Counted from the first letter of the stretch, positions 8,410 to 17,523 are shown. The stretch: DNA of 64,000 nucleotides from RYN-230 sp963704995 (GCA_963704995.1 CAVPIM010000012.1:62001-126000), one strand, 5' to 3'. The notes: generated from the sequence alone by a model not told the origin. Made by a program: numbers and translations.

Positions 8410-9069
8410 AACACCTCTTACGGGGAAGTCGGAGCGGGTGAAAGAGGCCGCGGAGCCAGCGGGAGCGTTGGTCTGCGGGAGGTGGTCTGGGGATGGGCGC
8501 CGGCCCGGCTAGCTGCCTTAGCCGGGCTGGGGTATGCGGGGGTGAGTTCCGGGTCCTGGGAAGGGCGGATCGCCGGGTCTGTGCGTGGGCAGGGGAAAGG
8601 CGAGGACCGCCCCCCGGTCCCGCCGGGGGAATCCCGGCGGGGATGAGTCATGACTCCGGACGAACCGGCGGTCATCGCCGCGTCCTTGGTTGATCACGCT
8701 ATGCATTGCGCCCCCCTGCGCCGTTGTCCCCGGTGTTCCATACGTGCAGGGGAAAATGGCTTCGAGGAGCGTAACACCGGGACTAGTCCACTCAGCGCAA
8801 ATAGCAAAAAATGTATGCAGTCGGCGGCCTGGCGGGCTTGACGCACTGGTCAGGATGCTGGGCGGCGGCACGTTCCGTGCGGCCCGGGCCGCTCCGTGGC
8901 CCGGGTCCGGCGGCGTTATGGAGGGCAACGGTGACGTTCTGTTTCGCTGTCGGCACGTATTGGTGAATAGGCGGCCTGTTCCTGCCCGAATATGAGTGAC
9001 CGGATGCTGGCAGCCTGCTTTCATTCAGGACAAGTGCCTGTGAAGGGCACAGCGCTAAAGGAGGGCACA
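8410..9069. other. 660-base intergenic region between cvnA and a divergent FDOR gene
   Basis: No convincing gene; open frames here have low-complexity Pro/Arg/Ser translations. It must hold the promoters of the leftward conservon and the rightward FDOR gene. Visible elements are a 9-bp perfect hairpin (8619-8641), a 12-bp palindrome GAGTCATGACTC (8645-8656), a 10-bp palindrome GGACTAGTCC (8780-8789), and an AT-rich patch near 8797-8816 that is unusual in this GC-rich DNA and is a good promoter candidate. An AAAGGAGGG ribosome site for the FDOR gene is at 9058-9066. Confidence 0.5.
8619..8641. promoter_or_regulatory. Perfect 9-bp inverted repeat with adjacent 12-bp palindrome
   Basis: CCCGCCGGG (8619-8627), 5-base loop, CCCGGCGGG (8633-8641), followed 4 bases later by the palindrome GAGTCATGACTC. 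They lie 210-250 bases upstream of cvnA. Could be an operator pair or a cvn leader hairpin; function unknown. Confidence 0.4.
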
Positions 9070-9555
9070 GTGGCAGCCGCACAGCAGCGCCGGGGCCGGT
9101 CAATCGCGATGACGCCGGCCGAGCTCGATGATTTCCTGGCCCAGGCGCGGACCTGCCGGGTGGCGACCCTGGCCCCGGACGGCCCGCACGTGGTGCCGCT
9201 CTGGTTCGTCTGGGCCGGCGGGGCGCTCTGGCTGAGTTCGGTCGTGCGCAGCCAGCGCTGGGCCGACCTGATCCGTGATCCGCGGGTGGCGGTCGTGGTC
9301 GACGCGGGCGAGGAGTACCAGGACCTGCGCGGCGCGGAGATCAAGGGGACGGCCGAGCCGGTCGGCGAGGTGCCGCGCCGCGGCACGCGGGACGCGCGGC
9401 TGGCCACGCCGGAGCTGCTGTTCGCCCGCAAGTACCTGGGCGTGGACTCGATGCCGCACGACGGGCGGCACGGCTGGCTGCGCGTCACCCCGGCCAAGAT
9501 CACCAGCTGGGACTTCCGCAAGCTGCCGCCCGAGCGGGCCCGGCCGGGACGCTGA
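9070..9555 (+). CDS. FMN/F420-binding split-barrel (PPOX/FDOR) family protein
   Basis: 161 residues from GTG 9070, chosen because AAAGGAGGG lies at optimal distance; an upstream in-frame ATG at 8992 has no such site. The fold is the split beta-barrel of pyridoxamine-phosphate-oxidase-like proteins: FLAQARTCRVATLAPDG, PHVVPLWFVWAGGALWLSS, RSQRWADLIRDPRVAVVVD and EIKGTAEPVGEV. FDOR-B members use F420 or FMN to reduce small substrates; which cofactor this one uses cannot be read from sequence alone. Single gene, divergent from the conservon and convergent with the acyltransferase. Function assignment is to family only. Confidence 0.82.
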   Translation: MAAAQQRRGRSIAMTPAELDDFLAQARTCRVATLAPDGPHVVPLWFVWAGGALWLSSVVRSQRWADLIRDPRVAVVVDAGEEYQDLRGAEIKGTAEPVGEVPRRGTRDARLATPELLFARKYLGVDSMPHDGRHGWLRVTPAKITSWDFRKLPPERARPGR

Positions 9556-9608
9556 ACCGCCCGGGACGCGACCCGCGGACGGTAACCGGGGCCAGCGGAT
9601 CCGGCCGG

Positions 9609-10748
9609 CTACGCGAGCGTCTCGTCCACCGGGGCGGGGCCGGGCTGCGCACTGTGCTGCGAGATCCACCCGTCGATCCGGGCCCACCAGTCGTAGAGCC
9701 ACCGCACCTGGGCCTCATGATCGGCCGTGCGCGGTACCCCGGCGGCAGGCACCCGCCACCACCGGGCCTCGACGACGTGGTCCATCGGCAGGCTCCGCCA
9801 GACATCGGCCACGCTGGCCAGCTCGTCCAGCCCGGCGTGCCCGACGAAGATCACGTCGGCATCAGGGCAGGCGGCGAGGGCGGTGAGCGCCCCGCCGGTG
9901 CGGGGCGGCAGCAGGTGCGGCATGTCCCGGGCCCGGGCCGCCAGGTCGGGCAGGCCCTGCCGTTCCAGCCGCCGGATGCCGCGCCGCCACCGGCCCGGCG
10001 TCCAGTTGCCGCCCTCGGGGAAGATCACCAGCGCGCCATCGTGGCCGAGCCCTGCGGCCAGCCGCCTGATCTGCTCGGTGTAGATCTTCCCGCCGGTCCG
10101 CTGCGGGCGGATGAAGACGTTCGGCACCCGGTTGCCGACCACATCCAGCCCGGGATCCAGCTGCAGCGCGGCCTTCATGACGATCCGCGGCCGCCGGTGG
10201 TAGACGGTGAGCAGGTGATGCACGAGGAGCAGGGAGTCGCCGGGCCCGGCGTGGCGGCTGAGCACGATGACGGGCCGGGCCAGCCGCGCGGCCTGCTCCG
10301 TGGCGTCCAGTTCTGGCTCGTGGACCTTGATCCGCAGGCCCAGGGTGCCCACGGCCGCCCGGTACAGCCGGCCCAGGTACCACTCCATGAGCGCGTAGTG
10401 GCGGCTCAGGTACGGCTCGGTCCGCAATCGGCCGCCGAAACCGCTGGTGATCCACAGGGCCAGGCACATGAACAGGGCGGCCGTGTCCGCGACCAGCCAG
10501 ACGAGCGCGAACGTGAGCAGCCGCAGGGCGCGCAGGCGGCCCAGCCGGGAGAGTTTCGCCGGCGGTCCGTCCGTCACCGGATCCGGCACCGGGCCGGGCG
10601 GGGCCGGGCGGGACCGCCGCAACCCCCGGGCCAGCCCGAACATCACGGCCAGCAGGGCGAGCGGGGGGAACAGCACGGCCATCGCGACCGCGATCACGAT
10701 CAGCAGGGGCGCCAGCACGATCCGGCGGACCAGCCTGGGTGGGACCAT
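9609..10748 (-). CDS. 1-acyl-sn-glycerol-3-phosphate acyltransferase (PlsC-type) membrane protein
   Basis: 379 residues. Two N-terminal hydrophobic stretches (about 9-40 and 76-100) anchor it in the membrane. The PlsC catalytic motif HX4D is present as SRHAGPGDS near residue 165, and the glycerophosphate-binding FPEGGNWTPGR near 243. The family transfers an acyl chain to lysophosphatidate in phospholipid synthesis. GGGGAGG precedes the ATG at 10748. It starts 29 bases after the stop of a patatin-like lipase transcribed in the same direction, so the two may form a deacylation-reacylation pair. The C-terminus extends beyond the core domain, as in several actinobacterial members. Confidence 0.85.
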   Translation of the reverse strand: MVPPRLVRRIVLAPLLIVIAVAMAVLFPPLALLAVMFGLARGLRRSRPAPPGPVPDPVTDGPPAKLSRLGRLRALRLLTFALVWLVADTAALFMCLALWITSGFGGRLRTEPYLSRHYALMEWYLGRLYRAAVGTLGLRIKVHEPELDATEQAARLARPVIVLSRHAGPGDSLLLVHHLLTVYHRRPRIVMKAALQLDPGLDVVGNRVPNVFIRPQRTGGKIYTEQIRRLAAGLGHDGALVIFPEGGNWTPGRWRRGIRRLERQGLPDLAARARDMPHLLPPRTGGALTALAACPDADVIFVGHAGLDELASVADVWRSLPMDHVVEARWWRVPAAGVPRTADHEAQVRWLYDWWARIDGWISQHSAQPGPAPVDETLA

Positions 10749-10777
10749 GCCGGTTCCTCCCCGTCCCGGTGCCCGGG

Positions 10778-11602
10778 TCAGCCCCCGGCCAGCTTGGCGA
10801 GATAGCTCGCGGACGCGAGGTAGGCCTGCTCGATCCGCGTCCCGACCTTAGTCTGATCGCGGTACCTCAGCTGGGAAAGATCTGGCGGGCGCGGATCGCC
10901 GCCGGACGGCAGCACGTGCACGGTTACCTCACCGGGCAAGGCGGACATCTCCTCGTGGAACCGGTGCCGGCGGGCGATCTCGAACGCGACCAGGCCCACC
11001 TCCCAGGGACGGCGCGGCACGGTCAGCGGGCGCTCGATCCGCCCCACGTGCAGGACGTAGACGGTGCGCGCGCCCAGTGAGATGGCCCGGCCGACCGGGA
11101 TGGAATGGACCAGCCCGCCGTCGAAATAGTGCTCGCCGTCCACCTCGACCGGGGCGAGCAGCCCGGGCACCGCGCAGGAGGCCAGCACGGCGGGCACGAC
11201 CGGCCCGGTGCAGAACCAGTGGGCGCAGGCCCGCTCGATGCTGGCCGCGACGCAGTGGAACGGGACCTCGAGATCGGTGAAATCCTTCCCGGGCAGGGCG
11301 CCCTCCAGCATCCGCCGCAGCGGCTCGATGGCGTGCAGGTGGGTGCCGGACCGGGCCAGCCGGGCCAGCCGCCCCCAGACGCTCTCGCTGAACGCCTCGC
11401 GGAGGTCGTCACCCTGCCACAGCGCGGCCAGCCGTGCGGCCGCCCCCGCGGGGTCCGCCGCCACGAGCGCGCCGTTGATCGCGCCGACCGACGTTCCCAC
11501 CACCACGTCAGGCCGGATGCCCGCCTCAGACAAGGCGCGGAGCATGCCGACCTCGTGCGCGCCGAGGATCCCGCCACCGCCTAGTACGAATGCCGTCTGC
11601 AC
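10778..11602 (-). CDS. Patatin-like phospholipase
   Basis: 274 residues from GTG 11602 (GGGGAGG 8 bases upstream); a longer frame upstream exists but the protein family begins at this QTAFVLGGGGILGAHEVG. The patatin features are all here: oxyanion GGGGILG, nucleophile elbow GTSVG near residue 41, and the dyad Asp in HYFDGGLVHSIP. It hydrolyses acyl esters of lipids at the membrane or in the cytosol. Upstream neighbour of plsC-type acyltransferase. RssA-like small patatins are the closest type by length. Confidence 0.87.
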   Translation of the reverse strand: MQTAFVLGGGGILGAHEVGMLRALSEAGIRPDVVVGTSVGAINGALVAADPAGAAARLAALWQGDDLREAFSESVWGRLARLARSGTHLHAIEPLRRMLEGALPGKDFTDLEVPFHCVAASIERACAHWFCTGPVVPAVLASCAVPGLLAPVEVDGEHYFDGGLVHSIPVGRAISLGARTVYVLHVGRIERPLTVPRRPWEVGLVAFEIARRHRFHEEMSALPGEVTVHVLPSGGDPRPPDLSQLRYRDQTKVGTRIEQAYLASASYLAKLAGG

Positions 11603-11770
11603 GCGCCCAGCCTCCCCCTCGCCAGCGGCGGCAAACCCGGCCGGGGCGGGCTCCGGATAACCGGCCCGCTGCGCCGGCCCCCGTTCCGTGCGGCCAGGTG
11701 CCACGAACCGGGGGGTTTGCGGCTGCGCCCAGCGAGCAAGTGACTATAAACGGACATGTATGGAGGAAGG

Positions 11771-12211
11771 ATGACACCTGCCGTACCCGGACTCCGCGGC
11801 GCCGGGGGCCCGGCGCTGGCCGGGCTACCGCGCTGCTGCGAGCAGGTGTTCCCGGCCCGTCCCGAGCAGGTCAGTGCCGCCCGCCGCCTCGTGGCCGGCT
11901 GCCTGGCCGGCACGCCGGTCGCGGACGACGCGGTCTTGTGCGTGTCCGAACTGGCCGGCAACTGCGTCAGCCACTCAGCGAGCGGCAACCCGGGCGGTAC
12001 CTTCACCGTCCGCGTCGAGCGGTACGACGGCGACTACGCGTGGCTTGAGGTCTGCGATCAGGGCGGCCCGTGGCGCCCGTCCGTACCGGACGGCCGGGTG
12101 CACGGCCTGGAGATCGTGCGGCGGCTGGCCAGTGAGTCCGGCGTGGCCGGCAGCATGTTCACCGGGTGGGAAACCTGGGCCAGGCTGGACTGGCCCGGCC
12201 GCGGGTTCTAA
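11771..12211 (+). CDS. HATPase_c anti-sigma-factor-type ATP-binding protein
   Basis: 146 residues, start ATG 11771 behind a strong GGAGGAAGG site. The fold is the SpoIIAB/RsbW-like GHKL ATPase: FPARPEQVSAARRLVAG, N-box VSELAGNCVSHSASG, then VCDQGGPWRPS (G1) and HGLEIVRRLASESG (G2). Such stand-alone domains are abundant in filamentous actinobacteria and usually act as sigma-factor antagonists or phosphorylating partners of anti-sigma antagonists. No partner gene is adjacent. Its stop overlaps the convergent ICL/PEPM gene by 4 bases. Confidence 0.82.
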   Translation: MTPAVPGLRGAGGPALAGLPRCCEQVFPARPEQVSAARRLVAGCLAGTPVADDAVLCVSELAGNCVSHSASGNPGGTFTVRVERYDGDYAWLEVCDQGGPWRPSVPDGRVHGLEIVRRLASESGVAGSMFTGWETWARLDWPGRGF

Positions 12212-13098
12212 CTCCCGTACCGCTGCTCCGCCGCGCGCACCTCCGGCAGCCCGATGAAGTCCAGGAACTCCCCGAACGCCGGCAGCTCACCCATGACCCC
12301 GGCCGGGGTGCCCGACCGGGCGATCTCGCCCAGCACCCGGCGCATCGCCACCGTCGCCGCGAGCAGCGTGCTGATCGGGAAGATGACGATCCGGTAGCCG
12401 AGCTCCCGCAGCCGGTCCAGGCCGATCGGCGGTGTCTTCCCGCCTTCCGCCCAGTTGAACAGCAGCGGCACATCCGGGAAGGCCCGGGCCGCCTCGGCGG
12501 CTTCCCCGTCCGACACCACGGCCTCGATGAACAGGGCGTCGGCCCCTGCCTCGCGGTAGAGCCGGGCCCGGTCCAGGGCCTGCTCCAGGCCCTCCACCGC
12601 CCGCGCGTCGGTCCGGGCGATGATCACGAAGTCCGGCCGGGTCCGGGCCTCCACCGCGGCCCGGATCTTCTGGGCCATCTCCCCGGCCGGGATGACCTGC
12701 TTCCCGTCCATGTGGCCGCACTTCTTCGGGGCCACCTGATCCTCGAGGTGGATCGCGGCGGCCCCCGCCGCCTCGTAGGCGCCGATCGTCCGGATCACGT
12801 TCAGCGGGTTGCCGTACCCGGTGTCCGCGTCGGCGATCAGCGGGATGTCCACGCAGTCCGCGATCCGCCGGGCGTTGTCCGCCATCTCGGTCATGGTCAG
12901 CAGGCCGACGTCCGGGCGGCCGAGCAGGGCCGCCGACGTCCCGAACCCGGTCATGTACACCGCGGGGAAGCCGGCCTCCTCCACCAGCCGGGCGGCCAGC
13001 GGGTCGAACGCGCCCGGAGCCACGATGGTCTCGCCGGACTCCAGCAGCGCCCGCAGCCGGGCCGGGCCGCCGGGGCGCGGAGTCAGCCGCCCGGTCAC
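12208..13098 (-). CDS. Isocitrate lyase/PEP mutase superfamily enzyme
   Basis: 296 residues, typical for the family. Landmarks: GAFDPLAARLVEEAGFPAVY, the metal-binding IADADTGYGNP, AAIHLEDQVAPKKCGH (the KKCGH-type catalytic loop of methylisocitrate lyase-like members) and IIARTDARA. These enzymes form or break C-C or C-P bonds next to an oxaloacetate- or pyruvate-like group. 2-Methylisocitrate lyase, oxaloacetate decarboxylase or carboxyvinyl-carboxyphosphonate mutase are all possible; context does not decide. GTG start at 13098, 81 bases downstream of the DUF5302 gene. Confidence 0.85.
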   Translation of the reverse strand: MTGRLTPRPGGPARLRALLESGETIVAPGAFDPLAARLVEEAGFPAVYMTGFGTSAALLGRPDVGLLTMTEMADNARRIADCVDIPLIADADTGYGNPLNVIRTIGAYEAAGAAAIHLEDQVAPKKCGHMDGKQVIPAGEMAQKIRAAVEARTRPDFVIIARTDARAVEGLEQALDRARLYREAGADALFIEAVVSDGEAAEAARAFPDVPLLFNWAEGGKTPPIGLDRLRELGYRIVIFPISTLLAATVAMRRVLGEIARSGTPAGVMGELPAFGEFLDFIGLPEVRAAEQRYGS

Positions 13099-13179
13099 CG
13101 GCGGGCCGCGAGCGCAGCAGCCGCCGGGGGCAGCGGTACCGCGACCGTGGGAGCGGCGGCTGTGGCCGGCAGGGTGCCC

Positions 13180-13374
13180 TCAGCCACCGCTCTTGCGGCG
13201 GAACGCGCGCTTGCTCTGCGCGGGACCGTGAGCGCTTGAGACCTTGCCGCCGTCCCGCGCGGACTGCCGCGCGTTCAGGTCCGCCTGCTTACTGCGCTTG
13301 CGGTCCAGCGCCTCGCGGAACTTGCGTTTCGCATCGTCTTCGGGACTGTCTGGTCCCGACGCGGCCTCAGCCAT
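13180..13374 (-). CDS. Small DUF5302-family protein
   Basis: 64 residues, start ATG 13374 directly behind GGAGG. Highly charged: EDDAKRKFREALDRKRSKQ is a helical basic segment, and the C-terminus QSKRAFRRKSGG is basic. DUF5302 proteins are small actinobacterial proteins of unknown role, plausibly nucleic-acid or ribosome associated given the charge, but that is inference. Same direction as and upstream of the ICL/PEPM gene. Confidence 0.75.
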   Translation of the reverse strand: MAEAASGPDSPEDDAKRKFREALDRKRSKQADLNARQSARDGGKVSSAHGPAQSKRAFRRKSGG

Positions 13375-13631
13375 GCCGACCTCCTGCCTCCGGCGGCCGC
13401 GTCGCCCGCGGCCACTCCTACGGTCGCGGCCGCCTGCCCCGCAGCCCCATCCAGTGACACCTGCCCAGCGATACCCGCCGCGGGCACCGGCCCGGCGACG
13501 AGTATCTCCCCAGCCTAGGCGGTCCGGAATCACGCGGTGCCACGATGACCCGGGGCCACGATGAGCCGGCGGAGCGCACTGGGGCCCGGAAACCAGTTGC
13601 GCGGCCCCGCCCGGGGTGGTGATCTGCGGGC

Positions 13632-14426
13632 ATGGATGACGCCTCGCTGCGCGCCGTGTTCGATGCGCAGGTCCGCCGCCGGACCCGCGCCGACGCGCCG
13701 CAGGCGCACGCCGAGAGGGCCGGCGCCATTGTCCGCCGGGTCGCCACGGACGGCAGCGGCTGGTCCGGGATCACCTGGTCAGCCCTGGCCGGCCCGGCCG
13801 TGGCCGACCGGGTCATCGCCGCGCAGGTCCGGTACTTCACCGGGCTGGGGCTGCCGTTCGAGTGGAAACTCTACGACTACGATCAGCCCCCGGACCTGGG
13901 TGATCGCCTCGCGGCGGCCGGGTTCGCTGCCGACGACGAGGAAGCGGTCATGGTCGCGGAGATCACCGGCCTGCCCGCGGAGGTAAGGCTGCCCCCGGGC
14001 GTGACGCTGCGGCCCGTCACCAGCGAGGCCGACGTGGAGCTGCTCATCCAGGTCCACGAACGGGTCTTCGGCCCGGGCCAGTCCGGGCTGCGCCAGTCGA
14101 TGCTCACCACGCTGCGCGAGGCGCCGGAGGACACGGCGATGGTGCTCGCCATGGCGGGCGACGAGCCCGTGTGCGCCGCCCGCGTCGAACTTCCCGCCGG
14201 CACCGAGTTCGCCGGCCTGTGGGGCGGCGGGACCCTCCCGGCCTGGCGCGGCCAGGGAATCTACCGCGCCCTGATCGCCTACCGGGCCGGGCTGGCCGCC
14301 CGCCGGGGCTACCGCTACCTGACCGTGGACGCCTCCGCCGACAGCGAGCCGATCCTGGGCCGGCTGGGCTTCCGCTGCCTGGCCCGGACCACGCCCTGCC
14401 AGTGGACCCCGGGGGAAGCCTCGTGA
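13632..14426 (+). CDS. GNAT-family N-acetyltransferase
   Basis: 264 residues. The N-terminal half resembles a degenerate acyltransferase-like region; the C-terminal half (about 115-264) is a GNAT domain with VTLRPVTSEADVELLIQVHE, the acetyl-CoA pyrophosphate loop LPAWRGQGIYRALIAYRA (Q/RxxGxG/A as RGQGIY) and TVDASADSEPILGRLGF. It transfers an acetyl group to an amine; substrate unknown. ATG at 13632. Its TGA overlaps the GTG of the following SDR gene by 4 bases, so the two are cotranslated. Confidence 0.82.
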   Translation: MDDASLRAVFDAQVRRRTRADAPQAHAERAGAIVRRVATDGSGWSGITWSALAGPAVADRVIAAQVRYFTGLGLPFEWKLYDYDQPPDLGDRLAAAGFAADDEEAVMVAEITGLPAEVRLPPGVTLRPVTSEADVELLIQVHERVFGPGQSGLRQSMLTTLREAPEDTAMVLAMAGDEPVCAARVELPAGTEFAGLWGGGTLPAWRGQGIYRALIAYRAGLAARRGYRYLTVDASADSEPILGRLGFRCLARTTPCQWTPGEAS

Positions 14427-15187
14427 CGACCACGGGGGTGGCCGTGGTGACCGGGGCCGGCTCCGGGCTGGGCCGGGAGATCACCCGGGCGCTGCTGGGG
14501 GCCGGCTGGCAGGTGGCCGCCGCCGGCCGCCGGGAGGACACGCTGCGCGAGGCCGTGTCCGGGCCGGGCCTCCCCGCACCGGCCACCCACGCCGCCCTGC
14601 CGGTGGTCACCGACGTCACCGATGCGGGTTCCGTTGCGGCGCTGTTTGAAACCGTGCGCGGCCGGTGGGGACGCGTTGACCTGCTGGTGAACAACGCGGG
14701 GATCTTCGGCCCGGGCGGCGCGGTGGACGAGGTCCCGCTGGAGGACTGGCGGCGGGCCGTCGATACCAACCTGACCGGCGCGTTCCTCTGCGCGCGCCAC
14801 GCCGTGCGGACGATGAAGGCGCAGGACCCGCGCGGCGGCCGGATCATCAACAACGGGTCCATCTCGGCGCACGTGCCGCGGCCGAAGAGCGTGGCCTACA
14901 CCGCCACCAAGCACGCGATGACCGGGCTGACGAAGTCGATCTCGCTGGACGGCCGGGCGTTCGGCATCGCGTGCGGCCAGATCGACATCGGGAACGCCGC
15001 GACCGAGATGACCCGGCGGATGGAGCGCGGGGTGCTGCAGGCGGACGGGTCGGTCGCCGCGGAGCCCACGTTCGGCGCGGAGCACGTCGCGGCGGCCGTG
15101 CTCTACATGGCCGGGCTGCCGCTGGAAGCGAACGTGCAGTTCCTCACGGTCACCGCGACGGCCATGCCGTACATCGGCCGCGGCTGA
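14423..15187 (+). CDS. Short-chain dehydrogenase/reductase (classical SDR)
   Basis: 254 residues from GTG 14423. Classical SDR motifs: cofactor TGAGSGLG near residues 11-18, VVTDVTDAGS, NNAGIFGPGG, catalytic Ser in NNGSISAHVP and YTATK (Tyr and Lys), then IDIGNAATEMT. The Asp/Arg pattern at AAGRRED suggests NADP preference. It is an oxidoreductase acting on an unknown alcohol or ketone. Coupled to the GNAT gene by a GTGA overlap, so the pair may modify one metabolite. Confidence 0.87.
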   Translation: MTTTGVAVVTGAGSGLGREITRALLGAGWQVAAAGRREDTLREAVSGPGLPAPATHAALPVVTDVTDAGSVAALFETVRGRWGRVDLLVNNAGIFGPGGAVDEVPLEDWRRAVDTNLTGAFLCARHAVRTMKAQDPRGGRIINNGSISAHVPRPKSVAYTATKHAMTGLTKSISLDGRAFGIACGQIDIGNAATEMTRRMERGVLQADGSVAAEPTFGAEHVAAAVLYMAGLPLEANVQFLTVTATAMPYIGRG

Positions 15188-15243
15188 GCGCCCCCGGCCG
15201 TGGGGTGCGCGGCCCCGGGTGGCCCAGCGGGCGGCCGGGCGGC

Positions 15244-16215
15244 TCAGCGGGAGAACCGGGCCCGGAGCAGGCGCGGGAGGGCAGCCCGCCCGGTGACCGG
15301 CTGGAACCGGTCCGACGCCGCCCGGAGGGCCTGATCCTCCTCGTCGCTGAGCTCGATGTCGGCCGCGGCCACGTTGCTCTCCAGCTGCTCGACGCTGGAC
15401 GCGCCGGGAATCGCGGTCACCGCCGGACTGCGGATCGCCCACGCCAGGGCGATCTGGGCGGGGGTGGACCCGTGCGCGTCCGCCACCCCGCGCAGCACCC
15501 CGATCAGCTCGCTGGCCCGCTCGATGTTGTCCGGCAGGAACAGCGGGTTGGCGCCGCGGACCCGGTTGGCGGGCAGGTTGTCGCGGTGGTAGCGCCCGGA
15601 CAGCAGCCCCTGGGCCAGCGGGCTCCACGCGATGATCACGCGATTGCGGGCCTCGGCGTAGGGCACCAGGTCACGTTCGGGTCCCCGGGCGGCCAGGCTG
15701 TACTCCACCTGGTTGCTGAGGACCGGGCCGCCCAGCGCGGCCTCCGCGGCCTGCCAGCGGTCCAGCGAGTAGTTGCTCACCCCCACCTCGCCGACCAGCC
15801 CGACCCGCTGCAGGGCCCGCATCCCGCGCATGGCCGGGGCGTCCCTGACGACCGGGTTCGCCTGGTGCATCTGGTACAGGTCCAGGTGGCGGGCGCCGAG
15901 CCGGTTCGCGCTGGCCACGGCGCGCTGTTCCACCACCGGGGCGAGCGGCAGCACCGGGAAGATCTTGGTGGCCAGGAACACCGAGTTCAGGTCCTCGCCC
16001 AGGGCCTGGCCCAGGATCCGCTCGCTGCGCCCGAACCCGTAGATCTCGGCGGTGTCGAACAGGGTCACGCCCAGATCGAGGGCGCGCCGCACGATCGCGT
16101 GCGCCTCCCGTTCGGCGTACGGATCCCCGTACCCCCACTCCCTGGAGCCGAACTGCCAGGTGCCCAGGCCGATCTTGGAAATCTGCTTCGCGGTGCCGGT
16201 GGTCAGATAGCGCAT
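15244..16215 (-). CDS. Aldo/keto reductase
   Basis: 323 residues from ATG 16215 (MRYLTTGTAKQISKIGLGTW, the family's normal beginning). A GTG six codons upstream is an alternative, since AGGAG lies too close to the ATG. Catalytic tetrad: Asp and Tyr in LFDTAEIYGFGRSE, Lys in VFLATKI, His in DLYQMHQANP. The NADPH site appears at IAWSPLAQGLLSG and the C-terminal GASSVEQLESN. Reduces aldehydes or ketones; substrate unknown. Resembles the YajO/IolS-like group. Confidence 0.88.
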   Translation of the reverse strand: MRYLTTGTAKQISKIGLGTWQFGSREWGYGDPYAEREAHAIVRRALDLGVTLFDTAEIYGFGRSERILGQALGEDLNSVFLATKIFPVLPLAPVVEQRAVASANRLGARHLDLYQMHQANPVVRDAPAMRGMRALQRVGLVGEVGVSNYSLDRWQAAEAALGGPVLSNQVEYSLAARGPERDLVPYAEARNRVIIAWSPLAQGLLSGRYHRDNLPANRVRGANPLFLPDNIERASELIGVLRGVADAHGSTPAQIALAWAIRSPAVTAIPGASSVEQLESNVAAADIELSDEEDQALRAASDRFQPVTGRAALPRLLRARFSR

Positions 16216-16279
16216 ACTCCTAGTGTCCGCCACGCCACCACGGCCCGCAGCCCGAGGGCGGATGGCCGGCGGGGCGGTG

Positions 16280-17419
16280 ATGATGGGCGGCATGGGAACT
16301 TCCGCAGAGGCCGGTGACCCGCCGGCCGGGCCGGGACACACGCCGTACCTGCCTGAGCCGACCGGTCCGTGCCCGGTCGGTACCACGTCCTTGTGGCTGA
16401 AAGACGTCTCCCGTCCCGATCCCTGGGCCGCGGGGGTGAGCGTACGGGAGCTGATGGTCTCACTGTGGTACCCGGCCACGCCGTCGGACGGACGGCGAGC
16501 CCGGTACATGACGCCAGCGGAGTCCGAACTCCAGCTCACCAGCAGGGGCCTGACCGGGATCCCGCGGGACGCGCTGAGCACGGTCCGGACCAACGCGGTC
16601 AGCGACGCCACACCGGCGGGGCGTCAGCGCGCCCTCCCCGTCGTGGTGCTCTCGCCTGGCTTCACCAACTCCCGCAGCGCGCTCACCGCGCTGGCCGAGG
16701 ACCTGGCCAGTCACGGCTACGTCGTGGCCGGAATTGATCATACGTACGAGAGCTTGGCCACGGCCTTTCCCGACGGGCGGGTCACCACCTGCCTCGCCCG
16801 TGAGGCACGCCGGAGGGGCACGGGATTCTGGGAGAAGCTGGGAGCAGGCCGGGCGGCGGACGTCTCCTTCGTGCTCGGCGAGCTGACCGGCGCGCGCCCG
16901 GCATGGCCGGGCGCCGCGCTGATCGACCCGTCGCGGATGGCGATGGCCGGCCACTCCGCCGGCGGTGCAGCCGCCATCTCCGCCATGCTGGCCGACTCCC
17001 GCCTCCGGGCCGGCATCGACATGGACGGCGCCACTCACGCCCAGATCCCGGATGACGGCCTGTCACGGCCTTTTCTGTTCCTGGGCAAGCAATCCAACTA
17101 CACCCCGGGAAGCCGAGGGGGGATCCCCGGGAAGCCAGGCCCCGTGATCAGCTGGGAGCGTGACTGGAAACTCCTGACCGGCTGGAAGCGGTGGCTCCTG
17201 GTGGCTGGGGCGGTACACGCCTCCTTCACCGACCTCGCGCTGCTGGCCGAGCAGATCGGCATCGGCATCGGCGCCGGCCTCTCCGGAGCCCGGTCCCTGG
17301 ACATCACCCGCGCCTACGTCCGGGCCTTTTTCGACCAGCACCTGCGCAGCAGGCCACAAGCCCTGCTGGACCAGCCGTCACCACGCCACCCCGAGGTCAC
17401 CTTCTGTTCCCCGGGCTGA
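16280..17419 (+). CDS. Alpha/beta hydrolase of the platelet-activating-factor acetylhydrolase-like family
   Basis: About 379 residues. N-terminal strand region VRELMVSLWYPATPSDG is typical of PAF-acetylhydrolase-like and dienelactone-hydrolase-like lipases. Then LPVVVLSPGFTNSRSALTAL (oxyanion), the nucleophile elbow MAGHSAGGAAAIS, Asp in GIDMDGATH, and His in AGAVHASFTD. No signal peptide is obvious. Several in-frame ATGs lie at 16280, 16283 and 16292; the GGCGGGGCGG tract favours the first two. Presumed esterase; natural substrate unknown. Confidence 0.8.
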   Translation: MMGGMGTSAEAGDPPAGPGHTPYLPEPTGPCPVGTTSLWLKDVSRPDPWAAGVSVRELMVSLWYPATPSDGRRARYMTPAESELQLTSRGLTGIPRDALSTVRTNAVSDATPAGRQRALPVVVLSPGFTNSRSALTALAEDLASHGYVVAGIDHTYESLATAFPDGRVTTCLAREARRRGTGFWEKLGAGRAADVSFVLGELTGARPAWPGAALIDPSRMAMAGHSAGGAAAISAMLADSRLRAGIDMDGATHAQIPDDGLSRPFLFLGKQSNYTPGSRGGIPGKPGPVISWERDWKLLTGWKRWLLVAGAVHASFTDLALLAEQIGIGIGAGLSGARSLDITRAYVRAFFDQHLRSRPQALLDQPSPRHPEVTFCSPG

Positions 17420-17523
17420 AACTCGCCTGGCACCGCAGGCCTTCCCATGCTGGCAGGCTCTCGCTCCGAGATGTAACTTGACTTGCGGGGTCTTGGTCAT
17501 GGCTATACGGGGAGGACTTACCC

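Noticed and set aside
7006..8646. 546-codon rightward open frame over cvnA
   Set aside because: Antisense of the sensor kinase-like gene with Gln/Gly/Arg-rich translation; no family motif.
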